A DNA stretch of 64,000 bases. Origin: Lyophyllum atratum. Taxonomy: Eukaryota > Basidiomycota > Agaricomycetes > Agaricales > Lyophyllaceae. The stretch is taken from assembly GCA_014905825.1 (NCBI GenBank), contig JACGCN010000001.1, forward strand, positions 3,782,001-3,846,000, in the 5' to 3' direction. Both the position numbers and the translations under genes were made by a program. This document shows, piece after piece, positions 11,773 to 21,676 of the stretch (within the stretch, counting starts at the first letter, position 1; the number at the start of each line of letters is the position of its first letter). Below the pieces are notes generated by a model. That model searched no databases, was not told where the DNA came from, and saw only the letters and a program-made list of their open reading frames with translations.

Positions 11773-13586
11773 TCATAGTTCATCCATCCAAATATCTCGA
11801 GCAACGGAGTGCCCACATCCATCCACATGCCCATCTACTCCAATACCAGGTCCAGAAAGGCAGAGTACAGGGGTCTTCCCAAGATCCAACCCGGTAGACT
11901 CGTTTCGAAAAAAGATTTCCCTTTCTCCTGGCCCCACGTCTTCTAACCCCTCCAACCCTTCCTCCTGTACACCCCATTCTTCTTCCCTACCCTGTCTAAA
12001 TCTCAAGAATTTAGGCCTCGGCGTACCTTCTACCGGATCTCGAGAGAAGCTCGTTCCCATCCTCGCCCTCTTCTCCCAGATAACCCGGATCCCATCATTC
12101 CAGCCTTTTTCGAACGCAGACAGGATAAGGACGCGGGCTTCTGGCTTGATGGCCGCAGGGGTGTTCTGGATTGGAGTTGGGAAGAGGCAGAGCGTCTGCA
12201 GCACTGGGAGCGGGGGTATGATGTGTATCTTGGGAGCAACAGATGATTTGCCCAGAGTGCGTGAAATGGCGGTGGTAGAAGCGGGAGTAGATAAGGGCAC
12301 AGGACGAGGAGGAGAACTTGCTCCTCTCAGGGTGATAGTCGCGGTCGCTAAGCCGCGCCGTCCACGCCGTGGCCGCCGAGGCTCACTAGATCTGTCGACA
12401 GGCGGATCACCCAAGTCGGCGGACAGTCTGACCTGGACGAGTGTCTCGTACCACAACTTGAGCTGTTTCTCTCGATCCCTTGCTTTCTTCACTCCAGCCA
12501 AGGCGCACCTTCTCCCCAGGGATGTCCACCAATCTAGTTCTTGGCCGAGTGCCGGTGGGGAACCTCCCCGAAGAAGGCTCGTGCATCCATCAAGAATGAG
12601 GTGTTTGAGGTCCTTGAAACGGGCGAGGAGGGTTTCTATATCAGCTTCTGAGACGCTGGAGGTCGAAACATCCAGAAATTCGATGGAAGGAGGGCGGATC
12701 CGAGTTACCGTAGACGTATCCCGTACATTTGGGTTTAAATATGCAGTAGTGAGTGGTTGGACAATGGGACGCGATGGTATGCGGATCCTAAGAGACTTGA
12801 GGGAGTCGGACAAGGCCTGTGAGTGGATGAGGATGGAGAGATGGAGGTCGAGTCGGAAGAACACGATGGGCTGAGCGAAGCGTGGCGTTGGCACATCGGC
12901 AGAATCAGGTATAAAAGGATCTTGGACTATGGAGAGGGTGGGTAACCCTTGAGGCGACGAAGGCCACGAAGAGAGGGCGATGAAGGTGGAATCGAAATAA
13001 GACCCCTGCAATAGGGCTGATCAGCCCTACTACCAATGAAGAAAGTATTACAAGCACAGTACCTTGAGGAATTGATAGTACGTGGCTTTCTTGACACTTC
13101 GAAAGGTTAGTAGGGAGTCGTAAACATGAAGACATTCGCCACTCACTAGGGCCGAAATCTAATCGAAAGATATTTCAGTCTGGGCATGTATGGCTTGAGC
13201 AGATCTTCTAAATGTTCCGGCCTAAAATTACTCGGACCGATCCATAAACTCAGGCTCTCTAGGTTGGGCAGGAGACGGATCAGGTTGCCGAGAATATCTG
13301 CGTCTACTTCCCATGTCTCTACGGAGAAATGATGAACCCATACTGCAGCGTCAAAGACACCATCCGGGTTTGCATCTTCTTTCGGGCGGCGAGAACGAAG
13401 GCGTCGGTATAAGCGTGGAGCTTGGTAAGGATATCTGATGCATACGGAGTAGAAAAGTTCGTGTAGTGGGATAGGAGCGAATGGCAGAGCCCTCGTTAGC
13501 GCGAGAACTGTCTGTTGCAGAGACGGCAAGGGGAGGTGGGAGAGGATGACAGAATACAATTCTGTGGGAAGTTGGTCAAATGACAT
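11773..13586 (-). CDS. F-box protein
   Basis: Three exons (13586-13147, 13096-13063, 13005-11773) sum to 1707 nt, 568 aa, in frame. The N-terminus is an F-box: MSFDQLPTELYSVILSHLPL followed by SLQQTVLALTRALP. After it come leucine-rich, LRR-like strands (NLIRLLPNLESLSLWIG, PRLKYLSIRF, HLILDGCTSL). A basic RRPRRGRRG segment sits in the middle. F-box proteins recruit substrates to SCF ubiquitin ligases through Skp1; the target is unknown. The 34-nt middle exon encodes VKKATYYQFLK. Fungal F-box genes of this type evolve quickly, so orthology is unlikely to be clear. Confidence 0.75.
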
Positions 13587-13692
13587 CGATGTTTGTGACA
13601 ACTTTTTGTGTTTATCCGATCCACAGAGGGTATACAGTACAAGGTCTACAGTAAGCACAACTACCAGAATAAAAATAATATAATCAACACCC

Positions 13693-15132
13693 TCATCGTG
13701 TAAGATCCAAACCAGAGCCCCCTTGACCCGGCCATGGCCTATCCACAAGCGGCGCAGGTGGTGCGGGCTGCCACCCTGGCACCGCGATACCTGACAATCC
13801 ACCCCGTCTCGGACCTCCTCTCCCGGCCCCAAATATACCGGCTCTTCGTCCCTGCCCTTGCGTACCCATTCTCATCCCCTGTTGCAAATCCAGCGCCCTT
13901 TGTAGCGGCGCGGTCGGTGGCGCCGGCGGATACAATTGTTGCTGCTGTTGTGGCGGTTGCTGCTGCTGCTGGTTGTCCCAATACATCGGCTGTGGGCTAA
14001 ACCCCTCAGTCCCACCTGTACTTCGCCTCAACGAGCTCGACAGAAACGTCGAATACCGCCCACTATCCACCCGTTCTAAATCCTCATTCACACCAGACGC
14101 TGCAGCACTGTCCTCGTCAATGCCCAATAACCGCCGCAACTCCTCATTCTCGCGCTCTAGCCTCGCAATTTCATACTCTCGCTCCAGAGCCCAGTCAGCT
14201 CTTCCCTCCGTCCCAAAATAGCCAAATGTGCCCTTTTGGTCGAGAGCTTCGAGCAGGTGCTCGAGTTCACCGAGTTCGACGAAGCCGCGGGGTTCGTCGT
14301 CCGGGTTGGTGCTGCCGTCGTATATTGGATCTGAGGGGTCAAAGTTCTCGCCTGCCATTGAGCGGAGGAGACCGCGTAGGTGGTGTGAGAGTCGTTGTAT
14401 GGCTTGTGACATTTCAGTTGAGGAGACGAGGTCGGAGGATAAGCTTTGTGTTTCGCGGGTATGGAGGAGGGTTTCATAGTGTGCTGTTAGCGTTAATTCA
14501 TGTTGCTGCGCTGCGAGCTGGAGATGCGCGTTTCCATTGAGCTTTCTCCAGGAGAGAAACGGAGGTGCGACGTACAGCATGGTTTCGGAATTTGGCCATG
14601 ATAGTTTCCATCGTTCCCTCGTATTCCTTGAGGAGGAGGCTTAATTGTTTGTTTTCGTGAAGTAAGGTCTGGTTGTCGATGATAATGTGCGCATTCATGC
14701 GCTCCAGTTCGGACTCGAACGACTCTGAATTTTTGCTGTCAGACCGGAACGGACGCGTATTGCCACTGTATGGACCACGCACCCTTCGAGATATCAGTGT
14801 TAAACCGTCTTAATGTGAATCCTGTGCCAGAATGTGAGGCTTGTGTCTGTCAGAGAAAGCTTCAGTCTTTACTCGTAAAATTCAATACAACTGCCAACTT
14901 TGAGGGATCCGGCCTGTGCCTGGAGGGTCGCTGTAATTTTCTGGTTGAGCGCGAGCTGATCGCTCAGCTCATGAACGAGCTGCCATACTCGAAGTATGTC
15001 AGTGTCCATTTCGCTGGGAGCTGGGTTTGGTTTTTGCTGCCTTCCTCGATGGTTGGACAGCCATTCGCGAAAGCCACTTGCCACGCTCAGTCTGTTTGGT
15101 TCGTGAGATTTTGCCAAATATGCCTCCGGCAT
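13693..15132 (-). CDS. SIKE/FGFR1OP2-family coiled-coil protein (STRIPAK subunit, SCI1-like)
   Basis: Four exons (15132-14899, 14846-14783, 14724-14576, 14517-13693) give 1272 nt, 423 aa, in frame. The N-terminal half is heptad-rich ([56 protein letters not shown]). This last pattern, an extended helix ending in a Met/Lys/Phe-Arg motif, is typical of SIKE/FGFR1OP2 proteins. In fungi the family includes SCI1 of Sordaria and Csc4 of fission yeast, members of the STRIPAK phosphatase-kinase complex that controls hyphal fusion and fruiting. The C-terminal part is specific to this gene: a second coiled coil ([20 protein letters not shown]), a polyglutamine run and a Gly/Arg/Pro-rich end. An in-frame ATG at 15207 is an alternative start. 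Confidence 0.75.
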
Positions 15133-15517
15133 TCCACCGGCGTTTATGGCAATTTCGCCACGACTTGAATGGGGTAGATTCGATTCGCCGTACGATCGTA
15201 GTATCAACTATCAATGGTGCTCTTATAAATTTACGAAACTTCTTGAATGCTCTCTGTTGACATCTCTCTCGGTCAACATGAATGGCAGGCAACATTGAAG
15301 TTGTACGTGGTATTCTGACCAAAAGCATGTTGATTGATAGCGGTAGTTACAATGGACATGGCAAAATAATGCGACGGTGCGAAGATATTATGTCCAAAGG
15401 CTGGTAGTACACGATCGAAGGCGATGAAAACGAAGAGAGCTACACCAATGAAGAGCCAAGAAGGAAAGCTAGACGTACGAGATATGGTTAGATACATGGA
15501 TAAAATGGTCTGCATAA
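15133..15517. other. intergenic
   Basis: 385 bp between the start of the SIKE-like gene and the stop of the Zn2Cys6 gene, both on the minus strand. It contains a short frame (15273-15521, minus) with one hydrophobic segment that is not joined to either gene by clear splice sites. It probably represents promoter and 3' UTR. Confidence 0.35.
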
Positions 15518-16357
15518 TCAAACCAACGCCTCCCCAACTGTAAAATGAACATGGTCCCCTTCTCCAAGAGTAAGTCTGACGGGTAATCGAGGATCGATAC
15601 GAACTGGTGCACTGTTGCCGACAAAAAAGTCTCCTCTGCTGAAATTGCGGGTAATGGCAGCAGTCTCTTCATCTGTAAGGTTACGAGGGCGTTTATTGGG
15701 GCGAAAGGTCGACGTCGATGCACCAGTGAAGGTGCCGTTGTAGTCGTAATAGTGTTGGTGGGTCAGGGTGGGGGTGCCTTGTAGTGTGGCGTACATGGGC
15801 GGGGGTGCAAAGGACTGCACAGTTGGCGCTGTGTCCATGTTGATTGGGAAATCATGCAGGAAAGCTGTATGAGGCATACCAGGCGTATGATGGGGCTGAT
15901 GCTCCTGTGCATCAGGGTCTGGATACGAGCAACTCTGTGCGAGGCCGCGCTTGATACAACTCTGGGGATATAAGCTGTGAGATTGCGATTGCGATGACAC
16001 CAATGAAGACAGCTTTGCGGACCTGGCAGGGTAGGACCTCACTACATCGAGTTTTCCCGGTATGACATGCTACACAAGCCCTACGGACGGACGGTGTTTT
16101 GGCTGGAATAGAACATTAGGATCCCGGACGATCGGCTAGGAAACTAGGAACGGACGTTTGCGGCCAGCGTCGTTTGAAGATATCGATGAGGACGAGGCCT
16201 GGATGGGCTGGCCGAGGAGATCCTGCTGATGTTGCTGTTGCTGCTGCTGGAGTTGCTGTTGCAGCTGTTGAGTGTCGATCGACGAAGAGGCATCCTGCGC
16301 CGGTTCGTCTGTGGGGAGCGCCGACATTTCAGGAGCAACGGTCTCAAACGGAGGCAA
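15518..16357 (-). CDS. Zn(II)2Cys6 transcription factor
   Basis: Three exons (16357-16156, 16102-16023, 15961-15518) give 726 nt, 241 aa, in frame. The binuclear zinc cluster is assembled only after splicing: RRACVACHTGKTRC, then SEVLPCQSC and IKRGLAQSC. This gives spacing C-x2-C-x6-C-x5-C-x2-C-x8-C, the family consensus. A polyglutamine tract precedes it (QQQLQQQQQQHQQ). Behind the cluster comes a Pro/His-rich region and a basic stretch (FRPNKRPRNLTDEE). No fungal-specific middle homology region is visible, and the protein is short for the class. It is divergently transcribed from the bHLH gene, 153 bp apart. Confidence 0.8.
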
Positions 16358-16510
16358 GCGCGGGCGAGGTCCGTTACGGGCGTCGGCAATTCGGTCGCCA
16401 ATTACGTAACGACGTCCCTAGATCTACCGGCTACGACATAGCCGGCCCCGGTCTACAATCACGAAAAGTTGCTTGTTTCAGTCAACACTCTCCTCCTCTG
16501 CCTTACGACC
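16358..16510. promoter_or_regulatory. shared divergent promoter, Zn2Cys6 / bHLH
   Basis: 153 bp separate the start codons of two oppositely oriented transcription factor genes. Both leaders must lie in this space, so shared control is likely. No specific binding site is claimed. Confidence 0.5.
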
Positions 16511-17299
16511 ATGGCTATGTCTCCTCTCCAGCCCCCGGTGCCATTTTCCGACTTCGAATTTACGTTCGACCCATCCCTATCTAATCTCTTTCCGAACCCG
16601 CCACCGTTACCCTCGTCGGCAGATCTATTCTCGCCCGACGAGGCTCTTGATCTCCAGTGCTTTCTCGACAACTTTGGCGGCCTCGACTGGGAGTTGGCCG
16701 CTCAAGAACCGGTATACAACGACTATGTCCCTAATACACTCGCCCCATATTCCAATCCCCACCTTAACACCACCCCAGAGCCGTCCACATCGTTGCATTC
16801 GAGACACAACACTCGTTCAGCAGCCTCGCGAGCGGCTATACATGCTCCACCACTTCCCGCTGAAATACGCGTGGGATATAACACGCGCGAGAGTAGCGAT
16901 TCTGGCAGCGCGCCGTCAGACCCATCTTCCCCTAATCTGAAAGGCGACGACGACCAGACAATGTCAAATGGCTCGACACCGCGCTCAAAGCCCCTTTTAT
17001 CGACTCCCCAGAAGCGTCTCAACCACATAATGTCAGAGCAGAAGCGGCGAAACGCCATCCGAGATGGATACGCACAACTAATATCACTGCTCGCTCCGGC
17101 AGGGTCGTCGCACGGGATCGGGATGCCGACCAGGGGCAGGCCGAAAGGCAGTGGTCTCCGAGGGAAGGGGCAGACCAAGGGAAAGAGTGGTGTGTTATTC
17201 CGTGCGGTGGAGTATTGTCGGTGGCTCGAGGAAGGCAGAGATGCCCTGCGCGACGAAGTCTCACGTGTTGAAGCTGCTGCCGGGATTCGACATCCGTAG
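16511..17299 (+). CDS. bHLH transcription factor (Ino4-like)
   Basis: A single exon of 262 aa. The start at MAMSPLQPPVPF is chosen because its ATG has a strong context (CGACCATGG); the frame is open a little further upstream. The basic-helix-loop-helix domain is near the C-terminus: basic region KRLNHIMSEQKRRNAIRDGY, helix 1 AQLISLLAP, an unusually long Gly/Lys-rich loop (GRPKGSGLRGKGQTKGKS) and helix 2 VLFRAVEYCRWLEE. The E and RR residues that contact an E-box are present. N-terminally it is acidic, Phe/Pro-rich and likely an activation region (FSDFEFTFDPSLSNLFPNPP). It likely dimerises and binds CANNTG sites; target genes are unknown. Confidence 0.8.
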   Translation: MAMSPLQPPVPFSDFEFTFDPSLSNLFPNPPPLPSSADLFSPDEALDLQCFLDNFGGLDWELAAQEPVYNDYVPNTLAPYSNPHLNTTPEPSTSLHSRHNTRSAASRAAIHAPPLPAEIRVGYNTRESSDSGSAPSDPSSPNLKGDDDQTMSNGSTPRSKPLLSTPQKRLNHIMSEQKRRNAIRDGYAQLISLLAPAGSSHGIGMPTRGRPKGSGLRGKGQTKGKSGVLFRAVEYCRWLEEGRDALRDEVSRVEAAAGIRHP

Positions 17300-17733
17300 C
17301 TGTGGCATCCTCAGCTGTGGCATTCTTCGTGAGTGTTACTTGTTCACTCAATATTGGGCTCTTATTCAAGGTGTCTCGGTGTTATACAGACTCCTTTCGT
17401 GCGCTCTGCTTTCGCGACATAGATTAACAGCAAATTAGAATGTCCAAAAGTAATACCCCCTTATAGCGGAATACCATGTAGTTTTAGCCTCCCACATCCA
17501 TCTTCGGTGCTCTAGGACTCTGCATACTACCTGTACCACACTCGGTCTTGCCACTTGCAATGATTGTCTCGCGTCTCGCAAGCCCCTAACTCTATTTTTG
17601 GCCATATACCCCGCACACGTGACGCTGTAACCGCCCACCTCACCATGGTCCAGTGACCACCCGGAGTCGCCGTCGTCCATCATGACACTGGCACTGACAG
17701 TTGAGACCGCCACAGTCACCGTCCAGGTCATCC
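17300..17733. other. intergenic, bHLH 3' side and protease promoter
   Basis: 434 bp with no convincing gene. It contains the bHLH 3' UTR and the promoter/leader of the protease gene. Short minus-strand frames here show no family features. Confidence 0.4.
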
Positions 17734-18544
17734 ATGGCGCCTACTCCGATCCTAGAGCCTGAATGGCCTGTACCTCAATTATCTCTCCGCATTGACGACC
17801 TCGCGCATCCCCCCGCATCTATCTTCCTCGAAGCGGTGGACCCGCTCACAGCACTGCGCGAGGCAGTCATTGCTAGCTTCACCTGGCTTTACACTCCTGA
17901 AACCGCACCCAAAAAGTTAGCCACTTTTCTCGTCTCTGTCCATCACCTGCCTCTCGGCATCGACATGATATTGATAATACCCGTTTCTGCACCTCTTATC
18001 GCCTGAAGTGTAGAAACCCTGGTCCTGATCCTGCGCCCAATGCCTGGCGTAGCACATGCAACTGGCGGCACCCACCACAAGGAAATCCATTTCTCGCTTG
18101 ATTACATCGCGAAAAGTGCGAATCGTGCGCGGGATGAGATCCGGGGCGTGTTGACGCATGAAATCGTTCACTGCTTCCAGTACGATGCAGAAGAGTCGTG
18201 TCCGGGAGGATTGATTGAAGGAATCGCAGGTGACCCCATTCCATTCCTGGTTTATTTTGATTCGCCTCTTCTGATCCCAAGCTGTAGACTACGTCCGCCT
18301 TCGCGCAGGCTTCGCCCCACCACATTGGACGCAGCGCGGCGGCGACGAATGGGATGCTGGGTATGAGACCACAGGCTATTTCCTCGCTTGGCTCGAAGGA
18401 AAATACGGAGAGGGAACGATTCGAAAGCTCAATGGGCACATGAACGGCGTCCCATACGACAAGGGTATTTTCAAACAGTGCACCGGAATGTCCGTGAAGA
18501 AGCTGTGGATAATGTACTGCGCTCACTTGGAGGACAAGGCCTAG
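17734..18544 (+). CDS. basic secretory protein (BSP)-type zinc metalloprotease
   Basis: Three exons (17734-17915, 18009-18229, 18288-18544) give 660 nt, 219 aa, in frame. The HExxH zinc motif is intact in GVLTHEIVHCFQYD, followed by GGLIEGIADYVRLRAGFAPP, the usual BSP signature. The end (FKQCTGMSVKKLWIMYCAHL) also matches the family, so the domain is complete. BSP-family proteins are plant and fungal proteins related to pathogenesis-associated basic secretory proteins and resemble metallopeptidases. No hydrophobic signal peptide precedes the domain (MAPTPILEPEWPVPQLSLRI), so this copy may be cytosolic or a signal exon may lie upstream. Confidence 0.85.
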
Positions 18545-19770
18545 GGTCCGAGGGAGGCTCTGTATCTACCACGGTGGCTATTGCCAGCGGCTAGAATCGG
18601 AGGATCTTGGGAAGCGGAAACCTTCTTGGTGTTGTATCAACAACGCTGTAACACTTCGCTCACGTTCGCAAGAACGTCGGAAATTAACTACAACAAATCG
18701 AGGGCGTCTTCTTGCAACCATGCACGCGACGGGAAGAGTCGAAAGACTCCGAACTCGGATAAAACCTCCGCTAACAAAGTTGTCCCAGTTATAGACACGG
18801 AACATGATGCTAGATCTGCTATCCCGTCGGTTGTCCTGAGCTCCTTTTACTTTGCAAATACTACCGGCGTTCACACTCGCGACGGGAACTACAGGAGCAT
18901 CTGAATACATGAGAACACGCAGCCCTTTTTTAATCCGCTCAGGACATTCCTCGGGAGGATTTTCTGACCATACCATCCACTTACGACCCGCAACTGCACC
19001 GCAATGGTTCCACGACACAGTCCTTGAAGTACGGGGCCCAGTCACCTCACTGTCATATTTTATCCCGAGAACATGGTCTTACCCTCTGCTTCGGCCTTGT
19101 TTTCTTCGAGAGGCACATCATTAATAAATTGCGGCAGGCTCAAAAAAAACGATGTTAACGTCGACCCTTCCACCTGGTTGCTGGTCCGTACGTCTGTCAG
19201 GGCAACGTTCTATGTGGTCGATGAAAGTATTTCCTTGCTAGACTCGAAGGACAATACACAGATGGGGCGTTAACTAAACCTCAGTACAAGACCCTCTTTC
19301 AGACAAGAGCCACTGTCAACCCCATGTGAAAGCAACGAAGGAATATTGTTGCCCAAAGGCAAGGGCTACAGAGAAATCAAAGCAGAGAAAGAGGAGGAGT
19401 GCGCTTTACCAAAACAGCAAAAGTCACTTCACTGGGACAATCAGGCAAGGGAGGTTATGCTTTCTCTACTCTAGATCCGTGCTTATCGTTACATAGAAAG
19501 AGCGACCGGGTTTGTTTTCTTCATTCACCGGCGTATCCGTATTTTTAGACATGTCCCCTCGCTCTGATTCTATCGGGGACACGCTCACGCTTCATTGTAG
19601 GATCTCGTACTGGGGGGATAAATTATGCTATTTGCTGCTGCACCATCTGGTGAGGACGATCAGTACCGCCACAATACTTGGGAGAAGTTCATTTTCACCT
19701 ATTTCATAGGGTTCGTCACGACTTGAACAGAGGGGCTTGTATACCCCAGCCACTGGCCGCATAGTCAGGA
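18545..19770. other. intergenic, about 1.2 kb, one unidentified open frame
   Basis: No supported gene. A minus-strand frame (18578-19045, 155 codons) contains a fairly protein-like stretch (HCGAVAGRKWMVWSENPPEE) but lacks a recognisable domain or convincing splice partners. It may be a gene relic or chance. The rest is A/T-leaning sequence with short frames only. Confidence 0.35.
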
Positions 19771-21387
19771 TTACAAGATCCGCTTTCCACATCCATATCC
19801 CGTCCGAATACGTTCGTCTTCTCTAATTCCCTGAAACATTAAAAGAAATGCATCGACTTCTCTCCATCCTTTCGCATCGGCAGAGTCCTGTGTGGCCTCA
19901 ACAAACAAAGAGGGAAATATACGATCCAAATGCCTTGCTAAAAGCGCTTTATCCTTGAGGATGTCTTGACTGCTAACCAAGATTTCTTTTAGGCCGTGCG
20001 ACAAGACGTCACCATCCAGTAAATTGGGTGAACCAATTTCGAGCGAAGCTTGAAGGTATAGCAATTTGGGGCAAGATTCCGCCAGTATGCGGAGGCCAGA
20101 TAGGGTAAGTGACGTCACGGTAGAGCTGCCACTCGTTAAACAAAGGTCCTCGAGATCTGAAAACATCGGGACTATCTTTCGAAGCTGAGGGTCCGGTACA
20201 GACCATCCTTGAGCTGAGAAACGCCACAAGTCGAATTTATATGATTGGAGGTCTGGCCAGTCAGATGTACAGAATGCCGGTTCCTCTTCCAAGCTGAGCA
20301 AGGCGATCTTCCGTCCCCATTTTCGGTCGACCTTTTGTAAAAAGGAAGACCAGCGACTCTCTCCAGTGGCGACTGGCGATGGTTGACCATCCCCCCGTCT
20401 AAGGGTTACACTTAGGATTCGAACCAGGTCGGAGCCGATGAAGTCGGTGACGAAAGAGATGACGGGAAGACGCCCTGTCACCGTCCAGGATTTTAACTGG
20501 GGAAACAGTACAGCTGGCTCCTGGGATCCATACGCAGGGAATATCGGAGTCATATTCTCTATCGAACATCCCATTAAATCGACTTTCAGGTGTTCGAGCT
20601 TTGGAAGAGTGCTGATCGGCCGAAGCAAATCAAAGTCCATGGGTTTGGATATCTCCAGATTGCTGAGCTGCGAAAACCGTCCTATCTTGGCCCAATGCTT
20701 TCCAGAGCCACCAAGGCTTACGTGTCTTAAGTTAGGTGCCTTGACAGCGATCATGAAGAGAAATGGTTGGATCACGGAACCGTCGTAGGAATCGCTGTTG
20801 TCCACCTGCAGGGTCTCCAACACGGAAGATAGAATGATCGGGGCTTCCGAAAACACCGAAGGATCGTCACTGGGGTAATGGAGTCGACGTAGATTGGGAA
20901 GAATGGAAGAACCGCGCAGTTGGCTGAGTTGAAGATACGTTTGAAAAGAAACAGCGGGCTTGTGTGCAACGAACTCCTTGATCCGCTTTCCGTACGAGTC
21001 CATGTACGCCCAATGGTGGTCATGGATATCGTCGTGGACTGCCTTCAGGGGAGAATTTTTTAGAGGCTTGCGGATTTATCGGGGAATGGAGCTCACGTAT
21101 GCACCGTTTACAAGTTGTAATGTGGGCAGCAACTTCAATAGCGGGAGAAGAGTAGTCATCGACCTCCACAATGAATCAAGCGCCGGGTCAAGGAACGCCT
21201 TGCACACCAGTGCAGCCTGACACAGATGCCCCTGAGTCTCCTTCCAAGCTCTCGCATCGTTGGAATTGTTGCTGAAGTGTCCAAAGATATTTTTCAGAAT
21301 GTCGTATTGTAGTAGAGCTGCGTGGGTTTCCTGTTCTGGAGCCTCTCGTTTGTCGCCTGACTCTTGTGTATCCGGCAGGAGAAGCAT
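19771..21387 (-). CDS. F-box/LRR-like protein
   Basis: Two exons (21387-21097, 21042-19771) sum to 1563 nt, 520 aa, in frame. Exon 1 holds a degenerate F-box-like helix pair (YDILKNIFGHFS, CQAALVCKAFLDPALDSLWR), common in agaricomycete F-box families. Exon 2 contains successive leucine-rich strands (NLRHVSLGGSG, KLEHLKVDLMGC, LRILAESCPKLLYLQASLEI). It probably acts as a substrate receptor for an SCF ubiquitin ligase. The substrate is unknown. Confidence 0.75.
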
Positions 21388-21676
21388 AGTCCACGGAGAA
21401 AATGGAGGACTTTGCCCAACGCCAACGACAAGGTTGATAGTTTAGACGCTGAAGCGATGAAGGCCCGGAGCGTATGTAAATGGGCGTGGAGTACCTATAC
21501 GGGGATATATACATTTGGAAGGATCGATTTCGTCGAAGGAAGTTGAAAGAAATACAGAAGTGACTACAAGTGACTAGTGATAGTACAGAATAAAAAGAAC
21601 CAAAATCCTAAAGTAGGGAGAGGGCGGAAGCACCAATACTTTGCGATGAAATTTAAAGCGTGTCGTGATATATCGA

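Noticed and set aside
12146..12874. 242-codon plus-strand frame opposite the F-box gene
   Set aside because: It is antisense to an F-box gene whose three exons keep frame, and it lacks any motif.
20405..20430. tRNA-like B box (GGTTCGAATCC on the minus strand)
   Set aside because: It lies inside the coding F-box/LRR gene, and no acceptor stem or A box at the right spacing is present.
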